Shown in pieces: positions 1 through 5,447 of a stretch of DNA of 6,035 bases. The stretch's first letter is position 1; every line of letters begins with the position of its first letter. The notes beneath the pieces were generated by a model. That model was given only the letters and a program-made list of their open reading frames with translations. It was not told where the DNA came from and searched no databases. The translations under genes were made by a program, and so were the position numbers. The DNA lies in NCBI GenBank assembly GCA_026996935.1, contig JALWJW010000098.1, forward strand, positions 1 to 6,035, written 5' to 3'. The DNA comes from Hyphomicrobiales bacterium. Its GTDB lineage: Bacteria > Pseudomonadota > Alphaproteobacteria > Rhizobiales > Aestuariivirgaceae.

Positions 1-1
1 A

Positions 2-427
2 ATTCCAGGATTACTGGAGGGAACGGCTGATCCTGATACAGCAAAATGCGTTGATATTGCAACGACTGCGGCATTAAAGAAAATGTTGTTGCCCGGTATT
101 ATTGCCGTTGTAACACCTGCTTTGGTTGGCTTTATTCTTGGTGCTGAAGCGCTGGGCGGCTTTTTGGCAGGTGCGCTTTTAGCTTGTGTGCTGATGGCAT
201 TATTTATGGCAAATGCCGGTGGTGCCTGGGATAATGCGAAAAAGCATGTTGAAAAAGGCAATCATGGCGGTAAGGGCACCGACACGCACACCGCTGTTGT
301 TGTGGGTGATACGGTTGGTGATCCGTTTAAAGATACCTCTGGCCCTGCAATGAACATTCTGATTAACGTTATGGCCATCGTTAGCCTGGTGATTGCTCCA
401 CTATTGACAGCATCGGGTATGTTTTAA
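2..427 (+). CDS. hppA: Membrane-bound proton-translocating pyrophosphatase, C-terminal part (5' end outside window)
   Basis: This is the last ~141 codons of an H+-pumping inorganic pyrophosphatase, an inner-membrane enzyme that couples PPi hydrolysis to ion export. The frame is open from base 2 and starts IPGLLEGTADPDTAKCVDIA, so the gene runs in from the left; the ATG at 83 is internal. Family signatures seen are the hydrophobic helix around LGGFLAGALLACVLMALF, then FMANAGGAWDNAKKHVE, the GKGTDTHTAVVVGDTVGDPFKDTSGP segment (split here only by its family-conserved aspartates and lysine, which bind Mg-PPi at the cytosolic face), and a final membrane helix ending at TAA 425-427. The residues that separate K+-dependent from K+-independent, or H+ from Na+ pumps, lie upstream, so ion type cannot be read here; H+ is the usual alphaproteobacterial case. 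A terminator follows 25 bp after the stop, so the gene ends its transcript here. Confidence 0.96.
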   Translation: MPGLLEGTADPDTAKCVDIATTAALKKMLLPGIIAVVTPALVGFILGAEALGGFLAGALLACVLMALFMANAGGAWDNAKKHVEKGNHGGKGTDTHTAVVVGDTVGDPFKDTSGPAMNILINVMAIVSLVIAPLLTASGMF

Positions 428-452
428 AATCTGAGGGTAGTTTTGCAAATGC

Positions 453-483
453 AAACGCGGCGCTGAAAGGTGCCGCGTTTTTT
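453..483 (+). terminator. Intrinsic terminator of hppA
   Basis: A 9-bp stem, AAACGCGGC (453-461) pairing with GCCGCGTTT (472-480), can be lengthened by a G-U and a C-G pair to leave a six-base loop. The T-run 478-483 follows directly. It lies 25 bp after the hppA stop. On the minus strand the trailing sequence has only short T-runs, so it is at best a weak terminator for the converging GS-like gene. Confidence 0.85.
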
Positions 484-500
484 GTTGTTTATATGTAGCT

Positions 501-606
501 CGTCATTCTCGGACTTGATCCGAGAATCCAGAAGGGTTGTCAAAGCCTCGTAATTTTAGAATCAATTCAAACTTTCTGGATCTTCGGATCAAGTCCGAAG
601 ATGACG
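501..606. repeat. Long palindromic intergenic repeat (alphaproteobacterial GGACTTGATCC type)
   Basis: The left arm (501-532) and right arm (575-606) are inverted copies matching at 28 of 32 positions, separated by a 42-bp AT-rich spacer. Each arm is itself a perfect hairpin: ATTCTCGGA/TCCGAGAAT (505-513 with 519-527, loop CTTGA) and ATCTTCGGA/TCCGAAGAT (580-588 with 594-602, loop TCAAG). The element could therefore fold as one long hairpin or as two small ones. It sits between two convergent genes, hppA and the GS-like gene. From memory, elements with the core GTCAT-n-GGACTTGATCC are dispersed in many copies in alphaproteobacterial intergenic regions. The function is unknown; possible roles are mRNA 3'-end stabilisation, bidirectional transcription barrier, or a non-autonomous mobile remnant. 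Only one full copy is visible here, so the dispersed nature is inferred. Confidence 0.8.
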
Positions 607-697
607 GCGAGAGGATGACGGCGGGAGGATGTCGACGGGAGGATCAACGAAAGTAGGGACGACGGCGAGAGGGTGGGGATGACGACCAGAAGGGTTG
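601..697. repeat. Degenerate G-rich ~14-bp tandem repeat attached to the palindrome
   Basis: Starting in the last bases of the palindrome, the unit ATGACGGCGAGAGG (601-614) is followed by ATGACGGCGGGAGG (615-628; 13/14 identical) and ATGTCGACGGGAGG (629-642; 12/14). More decayed units follow around 643-658, 659-673 and 679-693. The + strand is strongly purine/G-rich. The last unit runs into CCAGAAGGGTTG (686-697), an exact 12-bp copy of 528-539 at the inner edge of the palindrome's left arm. This suggests the array grew by slippage or unequal exchange from the palindrome's own ATGACG end, with a partial second element at the far side. No open reading frame or promoter is supported here, and bases 698-755 up to the GS-like stop show nothing recognisable. 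Confidence 0.65.
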
Positions 698-755
698 ATA
701 GCTAAGGGGTGTTCGTTGGCGAGATATTGGGGGCAGCGGGTAGCGTTATCGGTTA

Positions 756-2213
756 TTAAAACAAACTGAAATATTCACGCTGTTCCCATTCGGAAACGGC
801 GCCGAGGTAGCGGTTCCATTCTGCGGTTTTTATTTGGCAGAGGTAGTCGACGAATTCATCACCTAATGCTTGACGGTAAAATTTGCTGGTTTTAAAGGCG
901 GTGATGGCAGAGCCTAGATTATTGGGCAGCATTGTATCATCTGAGCTATAGGGTGCTTCAACAGGGGCGGGGGCGGTTAGGTTGTTGTCTATGCCGTCCA
1001 AGCCGCAAAGGATTTGCGAGGCTAAATACAGATAAGGGTTTGCGGCCGGTTCACCGATGCGGTTTTCTACGCGAGATGCTTTATCGCCAGCTTTTGCCAA
1101 TGAGCGCAGCATTGCGCCGCGATTGTCGTGGCCCCATTGAATGCGATCTGGTGCGAGGCCAAATTGGGTATAGCGCTTATAGCCGTTGACGGTTGGGGTG
1201 GTTAAAAGGCAACTGGCTTTTGCGTGCTTTAAGATGCCAGCAATCCATTGGCTGTTGAGGTCGTTTATATCTTCATTTGTTGCGGGAATAAATTTATTCT
1301 TTCCGTTGCCAAGGCCGATCAAAGATTGATGCAAATGCCAGCCGCTGCCCATAGCACTTTTAAAACCCGGGCGGCTCATAAAGGTGGCGTGCAGGCCGTG
1401 GCGCTGGCACACTTGTTTGACCATGTTGCGAAACAGCACCATCAGGTCGGCCGTTGCCATGCCCTTGGAAGGCTCGAAGGTGAATTCAAACTGGCTGGGG
1501 CCAAATTCTGATTCCATAGAACGCAAGGGAAGGCCCAGTTTTTGAGCATTGATGCGTAACAGTTCGAGCACTTCGTCAATTTGATCGGTACGGTTTTCTG
1601 TTAAGTATTGGTAGCCGTGGCTAAGCAAGCTGGTTTGTGGCGGGTCTTCAGGGCGGTTGGCATTTTTATGGTCCAGGTTTGGATTGTCGATGTTTAAAAC
1701 GTAGAATTCAACTTCTAAACCTGAAACAAACTCCAATCCTTTGTCGTGTAATCGCGTTAAGGCATTTCGTAAAATATTGCGGGTGGAGTATAGAATAGGC
1801 TGGCCATTTTGCTGAAATACGTCACTGATCATCCAGCCTGTTGTGGGTTCATTTTGCCCCGACCAAGGTAAGATTTTAAAGGTGGTTGGATCGGGCAGCA
1901 TTAAAAAGTCACATGCGCCTGTCATCACGCCTTTGCCCATACCTGCATCATCTTCCCATACGGGAAAGACGGTGGTGTGGGAGGTGTCTTTTAACAGTAA
2001 TGTCGTGGTCATTGAAACGCCGGATTCAAAGGCTGATTTAAGGGCGCTGATCATTATGGTTTTGCCACGGGTGATGCCGTGTTGATCGACAAAAACTATG
2101 CGAATGGTTTCCAGTTTTGCATCTTGTGCCTGTTGGATCACTGATTGGGCTGTGGTGAAATATTCCTCAGCATGAACTTTGGAGGCAAAGCAGTTGGAAG
2201 AAAATTGCGTCAT
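756..2213 (-). CDS. Glutamine-synthetase-like gamma-glutamyl ligase, probably acting on an amine other than ammonia
   Basis: This 485-residue protein has the GS fold: a small beta-grasp N-domain (about 1-115) and an ATP-dependent catalytic domain. Visible GS residues, numbered from the ATG at 2213, are E167/E169 in GLEVEF, E236-Q241-E243 in ESEFGPSQFEF, H293 and H295 in GSGWHLHQS, N343-R347 in NGYKRY, and E383-R385 in RVENRIGEPAANPYL. The position aligning with the ammonia-handling Glu327 of E. coli GlnA is Leu353 (FGLAP where GlnA has GYEAP). The tyrosine adenylylation motif NLYDLP is absent. These points argue for a catabolic or biosynthetic ligase of the PuuA/GmaS/AtdA1 kind rather than housekeeping GlnA. 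The start is uncertain: a TTG at 2228 would add five residues and overlap the upstream stop, whereas the ATG at 2213 lies just after it; neither has a strong Shine-Dalgarno. It is translationally adjacent to the Rieske gene. Substrate unknown. Confidence 0.88.
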   Translation of the reverse strand: MTQFSSNCFASKVHAEEYFTTAQSVIQQAQDAKLETIRIVFVDQHGITRGKTIMISALKSAFESGVSMTTTLLLKDTSHTTVFPVWEDDAGMGKGVMTGACDFLMLPDPTTFKILPWSGQNEPTTGWMISDVFQQNGQPILYSTRNILRNALTRLHDKGLEFVSGLEVEFYVLNIDNPNLDHKNANRPEDPPQTSLLSHGYQYLTENRTDQIDEVLELLRINAQKLGLPLRSMESEFGPSQFEFTFEPSKGMATADLMVLFRNMVKQVCQRHGLHATFMSRPGFKSAMGSGWHLHQSLIGLGNGKNKFIPATNEDINDLNSQWIAGILKHAKASCLLTTPTVNGYKRYTQFGLAPDRIQWGHDNRGAMLRSLAKAGDKASRVENRIGEPAANPYLYLASQILCGLDGIDNNLTAPAPVEAPYSSDDTMLPNNLGSAITAFKTSKFYRQALGDEFVDYLCQIKTAEWNRYLGAVSEWEQREYFSLF

Positions 2214-2218
2214 TGGGA

Positions 2219-3544
2219 TTAAGTCCAATCGCAGTTTTTACGGCGCTGTTCATCTGCTTTTTGCCAAGAGCTTTGCCAATCATTGCTTGGCGCACTGGAA
2301 TTGGGGGCAATGGTATCAAGGGCTATAGGGCCTGTTATGGCCTCGACCTCATCGGCAGGGCCGCCCATTGGGATGTCGTTGAGTTGGCCTTGTGCAACGG
2401 CAGCGATGGCTTTGCGTAATTTTCGGCGGTAATGAATGATCGCAATATCTGTTTTGCCCAAATGCTCTTTGGTTCGGTCCTGAATGGCTCCCATGGACTC
2501 ACATGCCCATTGGTCGTGGACGTTAATGTCCATGCCAAGCCCCGTATAGGTTTCGGTTTTTTGTTCTGTCGCGCTGTAGCCGTAAGAGTTTGACTTGTTT
2601 TTAATTGGCGCATAGTCGGGCAGGGTGTGTTCTTTTAAGCGTTGCTGGCGCATGGTTTGTTTGTCAACGGGCGCGCCAAAACTGGTGAACATGGAATACC
2701 AATAACAGTTTTCATCATCTATCGGTACATGCCATTGGGTGATGTTCATTTCAGCCGACATGGGGATGGTGATGGCACATGGAAAAACCTGATTGGTAAC
2801 GCGCACATGGGTTGAGCCATTTTTGAGATCACGCAATGAGGTGAGCCGCATGCCAAAGTCTGTATCTTCCACATTTATTTGCGGACTTGGGAAATCGCGT
2901 AAGACTTTGGTGATGGGAATGTTCGTTCCCGGCGCATTGTCTCTGAATTGTTTGCCATAACTATCTTTGGCATCTTCGTCTTTTAAAAAGCGATGTAAAA
3001 AGGAGGCATGGGCAGGGTCGATGCCAACTTCTAACGCTTGCAACCAATTGCATTGCCATAAGCCTTTAAAGGCAAAAACGTGGGTGCTAGGTGCTTTAAA
3101 ACAATCAAGATTTGGAAAAGCAGGTGCCGGGCCTTTTCCCATGAAGGCAAAGATGATGCCGTTTTTTTCAACAACAGGATATGAGGTTGTTTGAATGTTT
3201 TTATAAGTTGTGGAGCCTTCTGGTTCGCCAGGTTGTTCAAGGCATTGGCCTGTTGTGTCAAAATGCCAACCGTGAAAGGGGCAGCGCAGGCCGCCGTCTT
3301 CAAGTCTGCCGTAACACATATCTGCGCCGCGATGGGGGCAATGGCGATCAATCAGGCCAAGGCTGCCGTCTTCATTGCGAAAAAGTGTAAGATCTTCACT
3401 CAATAAGCGAACGGGAACAACGGGGCGTTCGTCTTCAAGTTCATCACTTAATGCAGCAGGTATCCAGTATTGGCGTAATAATTTGCCGGCAGGTTGATCT
3501 GGACCGATGAGGGTGATTTCGTCATTCTTTTCCTGACTCATCAT
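2219..3544 (-). CDS. Rieske non-heme iron oxygenase, alpha subunit (phthalate 4,5-dioxygenase family)
   Basis: This 441-residue oxygenase component would take electrons from a partner reductase and hydroxylate or dealkylate an organic substrate in the cytoplasm. The N-terminal Rieske domain (about 5-125) carries the [2Fe-2S] ligands C69-x-H71 and C88-x2-H91. The catalytic domain has NWLQALEVGIDPAHASFLHRF with iron ligands H179 and H184 and the inter-subunit electron-relay aspartate D176; the third ligand is likely D356 in ESMGAIQDRTKEHLG. The length and these motifs fit the phthalate dioxygenase/O- and N-demethylase branch, which works without a beta subunit. That branch usually needs an FMN/ferredoxin reductase, and none is in the window. 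The true start may be either of two adjacent ATGs (3544 or 3541); an AGGA lies rather far upstream (about 15 nt). Its TAA is 5 bp before the ligase ATG, indicating one operon. The substrate cannot be read from the sequence. Confidence 0.92.
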   Translation of the reverse strand: MMSQEKNDEITLIGPDQPAGKLLRQYWIPAALSDELEDERPVVPVRLLSEDLTLFRNEDGSLGLIDRHCPHRGADMCYGRLEDGGLRCPFHGWHFDTTGQCLEQPGEPEGSTTYKNIQTTSYPVVEKNGIIFAFMGKGPAPAFPNLDCFKAPSTHVFAFKGLWQCNWLQALEVGIDPAHASFLHRFLKDEDAKDSYGKQFRDNAPGTNIPITKVLRDFPSPQINVEDTDFGMRLTSLRDLKNGSTHVRVTNQVFPCAITIPMSAEMNITQWHVPIDDENCYWYSMFTSFGAPVDKQTMRQQRLKEHTLPDYAPIKNKSNSYGYSATEQKTETYTGLGMDINVHDQWACESMGAIQDRTKEHLGKTDIAIIHYRRKLRKAIAAVAQGQLNDIPMGGPADEVEAITGPIALDTIAPNSSAPSNDWQSSWQKADEQRRKNCDWT

Positions 3545-3576
3545 GGCAGTTGTGGTTCCTAAACGCTTTTAATGTT

Positions 3577-3593
3577 GCACAATAATAATGTGC
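3577..3593. repeat. Short inverted repeat upstream of the Rieske gene (possible operator)
   Basis: GCACA (3577-3581) and TGTGC (3589-3593) form a 5-bp inverted repeat around an AT-rich 7-bp centre, about 35-50 bp upstream of the Rieske start. No T-run follows on the minus strand, so it is not a terminator. Its left half lies within a 13-bp sequence (3570-3582) that recurs exactly at 5243-5255. A regulator site is possible but unproven. Confidence 0.3.
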
Positions 3594-3624
3594 CGCGCTT
3601 GGAGGTGAAAAGCAAGTTGAAGTA

Positions 3625-4239
3625 TTATTCACCTTTGTAACGATAATGGCCTGTGATGGTGTAAGCAAATAAAATATCCTCAAGTTGCGTGCCGTTGCCA
3701 ATATTGTGAACAATGAGCGGGCGTTTATTGTCAGGACTGCGTTTGTCTGTGACAATGCCAATGTGGGCAAGACGGGCAAAGACACAACATTTATTGCCCT
3801 TTAAATCCCACGTTACCAAATCACCCGCTTTATAATCATCAGGATTGTTGGTGACTTCCAGGCTTTGGCCGTGGCGTTTAAAGAATACGCGCAGGTTTGG
3901 AACGCGGCGGTGATCGATGTTTTTATCGGTGGTTTTAGCACCCCAGCGTTTGGGGTATTTTGAGAAGTTAGCCTTCATGTCATCGTGGACTTCTTTTTGC
4001 AAATCGATGCCGGCTCCGCGAAAAGCGCGGATGATGACATCGGTGCAAACGCCGCGATCATTTGCAACATCGCCCATGGGGTAGGACAGTTTCACATAGG
4101 CAGGGTCATAAAGCACAGTTTGGTTTATTCTTTTAAGGGCTGCGGTGACCAATGTTTTAGAAAATTCATCGGCCATGGCGTGAGAGGGGGAAATAAACAG
4201 AAAACCTGCAATTACGGGCAAAAATTTGGCTTTTAACAT
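3625..4239 (-). CDS. Secreted DUF1287 (YijF-like) protein
   Basis: This 204-residue protein starts with a signal peptide (positive MLKAK, hydrophobic FLPVIAGFLFISPS, likely cut after the Ala at 21 or 23 in SHAMADE), so it is probably periplasmic. The mature part matches what I recall of DUF1287: YPMGDVANDRGVCTDVIIRAFR with C65, DHRRVPNLRVFF (109-120), AGDLVTW (138-144), LAHIGIV with H159 and IVHNIGNG with H178. A single Cys followed by His in these contexts resembles NlpC/P60-type cysteine hydrolases, so a cell-wall or amide hydrolase role is possible, but the family is uncharacterised to my knowledge. It precedes the Rieske gene by 80 bp on the same strand; the gap has no terminator for this strand, so read-through is possible, yet a functional link to amine oxidation is not evident. 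It diverges from the BKACE gene across 72 bp. Confidence 0.85.
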   Translation of the reverse strand: MLKAKFLPVIAGFLFISPSHAMADEFSKTLVTAALKRINQTVLYDPAYVKLSYPMGDVANDRGVCTDVIIRAFRGAGIDLQKEVHDDMKANFSKYPKRWGAKTTDKNIDHRRVPNLRVFFKRHGQSLEVTNNPDDYKAGDLVTWDLKGNKCCVFARLAHIGIVTDKRSPDNKRPLIVHNIGNGTQLEDILFAYTITGHYRYKGE

Positions 4240-4311
4240 TGAAAACTAATCCCATTCATCGTTTGCTGTTTTATCAGTTTTAAAAATGGCAAAAATACGC
4301 AGCGGAACAGG
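4240..4311. promoter_or_regulatory. Divergent intergenic region, likely holding promoters for both DUF1287 and BKACE genes
   Basis: The two genes are transcribed away from each other with only 72 AT-rich bases between starts, so promoters for both directions are expected here. I see a TTGCCA (minus strand, 4292-4287) resembling a -35 box but no well-spaced -10, and no convincing operator. On the BKACE side, GGA at about 4304-4306 gives a modest Shine-Dalgarno for the ATG pair at 4312/4315. Confidence 0.35.
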
Positions 4312-5151
4312 ATGATGGACCAGACACCAGCTCACAAAACCATGATTATGGTGGCACCCAATGGTGCGCGACGACAAAAGAGCGATCACCCCAATATTCC
4401 ATTATCTGCGACAGAACTGGCCGATGAGGCATTGCGATGCGCCAATGCGGGTGCCAGTGCCATTCATCTTCATGTGAGAGATGAAAACGGTCGGCATGTG
4501 TTAGATGCTGAATTGTATCGTCAGGTGATTGCGGCGGTGCGCAATAAGGTTGGGGATCGTTTAAGTATTCAAATTACAACGGAAGCGGTGGGTATTTATA
4601 CGCCTGAACAGCAAATGAGTGTGGTTCGTGATGTGGTGCCTGATGCTGTGTCGATTGCGTTAAAGGAGATTATTCCTCATCAGGAAAATGAAGCTGAAGC
4701 CAAAGCGTTTTTTATATGGATGCAGGAAAATAATGTCTCGCCGCAATTCATTTTATATGAAGGCGATGAGGTGAGGCGGTTTTTTGATATGAAAAAAAAA
4801 GGCGTGATTCCGTTTGCTGCCCCGTTCTTATTGTTTGTCTTGGGGCGTTATGCCGTTAATCAGCAATCTGAACCTGCTGATCTCGATCCCTTTATTGAAG
4901 CGTTAAATGGGCGACAACTGCCTTGGGCGGTGTGTGCTTTTGGCGGTCGCGAAGCTGAATGTGCGGCCTATGCCAGTTCGCTTGGTGGCCATGTGCGAGT
5001 TGGGTTTGAAAATAACTTATATTTGCCGGGTGGTGATGTTGCCGAGCGCAATAGTGATATTGTTGCAGCGACCGTAAAAGTGATTGCAGAGCCTGCGTCT
5101 ATTATGGATGCAGGGCAGGCGCGGGGATTGTTAAATACTTGTTTACGCTAA
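4312..5151 (+). CDS. DUF849 / BKACE beta-keto acid cleavage enzyme
   Basis: This 279-residue TIM-barrel enzyme belongs to the family of 3-keto-5-aminohexanoate cleavage enzyme (Kce), which condenses a beta-keto acid with acetyl-CoA to give acetoacetate or a CoA thioester and a new acyl product. Hallmarks seen are APNGARRQKSDHPNIPLS near the N-terminus (15-32), AGASAIHLHVRDENG with zinc ligands H52 and H54, SIQITTEAVG (85-94), and GGHVRVGFENN with the likely third zinc ligand E232, then ERNSDIV. Length is normal for the family. The substrate-selecting position that is Glu in Kce (start of barrel strand 1) appears to be Asn17 here, so a substrate without the amino group of the Kce substrate is likely; dehydrocarnitine and beta-ketoadipate are among known family substrates. 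Two adjacent ATGs (4312, 4315) are possible starts. Codons 160-163 contain a run of nine A. It is divergent from the Rieske/ligase genes and may act in the same pathway, which is inference. Confidence 0.9.
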   Translation: MMDQTPAHKTMIMVAPNGARRQKSDHPNIPLSATELADEALRCANAGASAIHLHVRDENGRHVLDAELYRQVIAAVRNKVGDRLSIQITTEAVGIYTPEQQMSVVRDVVPDAVSIALKEIIPHQENEAEAKAFFIWMQENNVSPQFILYEGDEVRRFFDMKKKGVIPFAAPFLLFVLGRYAVNQQSEPADLDPFIEALNGRQLPWAVCAFGGREAECAAYASSLGGHVRVGFENNLYLPGGDVAERNSDIVAATVKVIAEPASIMDAGQARGLLNTCLR

Positions 5152-5169
5152 AATTTGATTCAAATTTTA
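5149..5169. repeat. AT-rich perfect palindrome overlapping the BKACE stop codon
   Basis: TAAAATTTGA (5149-5158) and TCAAATTTTA (5160-5169) are exact inverted copies around one central T, starting at the TAA stop. As RNA it would be a weak, nearly all A-U hairpin ending in U-rich sequence, so it could be a weak terminator or a 3'-end stabiliser; as DNA it could be a protein-binding palindrome. The stronger terminator lies 160 bp further on. Confidence 0.5.
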
Positions 5170-5320
5170 ATTGTTATAAAAATGGTTTATGTTGCTGGCA
5201 TGCAGTTACTTGAGCTTGTGTGTTGATGGGATACTTAGCTCGTAATGTTGCACAAAACTGCGCTGTGATGCGATTGACTGGTTGGGACGACAGAAGGTCA
5301 ATTGCAGGGAAATCTCAGTG
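5170..5320. other. Gene-free stretch between BKACE and its distal terminator
   Basis: I find no open reading frame with a ribosome binding site, no tRNA and no riboswitch I recognise on either strand. The only ATG-led frame on the + strand near its start (5182) is 14 codons without a Shine-Dalgarno. It contains the second copy of the 13-bp TAATGTTGCACAA (5243-5255). It may be just the BKACE 3' UTR, or the body of an unannotated small RNA ending at the terminator that follows. Confidence 0.4.
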
Positions 5321-5328
5321 TGAAAAGT

Positions 5329-5363
5329 AAACGGCGATGCGGCAGGGGAGCATCGCCGTTTTT
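5329..5363 (+). terminator. Strong intrinsic terminator downstream of BKACE, probably bidirectional
   Basis: A perfect 12-bp stem, AAACGGCGATGC (5329-5340) with GCATCGCCGTTT (5350-5361), encloses a purine-rich 9-base loop and runs into TTTTT (5359-5363). Flanking AAAGT and ACTTT can add pairs across a small bulge. The minus strand also has T-rich sequence after the stem, so termination from the right is possible. It separates the BKACE transcript from the secreted-protein gene. Confidence 0.88.
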
Positions 5364-5401
5364 ACTTTGTTTAGCTTAAAGCCAGAGTTAAATTGCAATT
5401 T

Positions 5402-5441
5402 TTGTCGTAAGTGCTAGCTTTTTTGTAATTGTAAACAGGAG
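5402..5441 (+). promoter_or_regulatory. Candidate promoter and Shine-Dalgarno of the secreted four-cysteine protein gene
   Basis: TTGTCG (5402-5407) and TGTAAT (5424-5429), 16 bp apart, resemble sigma-70 -35 and -10 boxes (4/6 and 5/6 matches). They would place the transcript start only about a dozen bases before the ATG, which is short, so the promoter call is tentative. The AGGAG at 5437-5441, six bases before the ATG at 5448, is the clearest Shine-Dalgarno in the window and fixes that gene's start. Confidence 0.4.
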
Positions 5442-5447
5442 CGAAAA

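Noticed and set aside
83..427. An ATG-led complete 114-residue membrane protein
   Set aside because: The frame continues upstream to the window edge with conserved H+-pyrophosphatase sequence, so the ATG is an internal methionine.
501..606. Insertion sequence with terminal inverted repeats
   Set aside because: The spacer between arms is only 42 bp and has no transposase; no clear target-site duplication flanks it.
601..697. CRISPR-like array
   Set aside because: Units are about 14 bp, directly adjacent and without unique spacers; no cas gene is nearby.
932..1511. Plus-strand open frames within the GS-like gene
   Set aside because: They lie antisense to a protein with full GS motifs, lack ribosome binding sites and show no domain character.
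2335..3406. Overlapping open frames on both strands within the Rieske gene
   Set aside because: They are out-of-frame shadows of a coding region whose metal-binding motifs are all intact; compositions are atypical.
3577..3593. Terminator between the DUF1287 and Rieske genes
   Set aside because: The stem is only 5 bp and is not followed by a T-run on the minus strand.
3522..3785. Minus-strand 87-codon frame spanning the DUF1287/Rieske gap
   Set aside because: It overlaps the DUF1287 C-terminus and the Rieske start in another frame, with no signal or motif.
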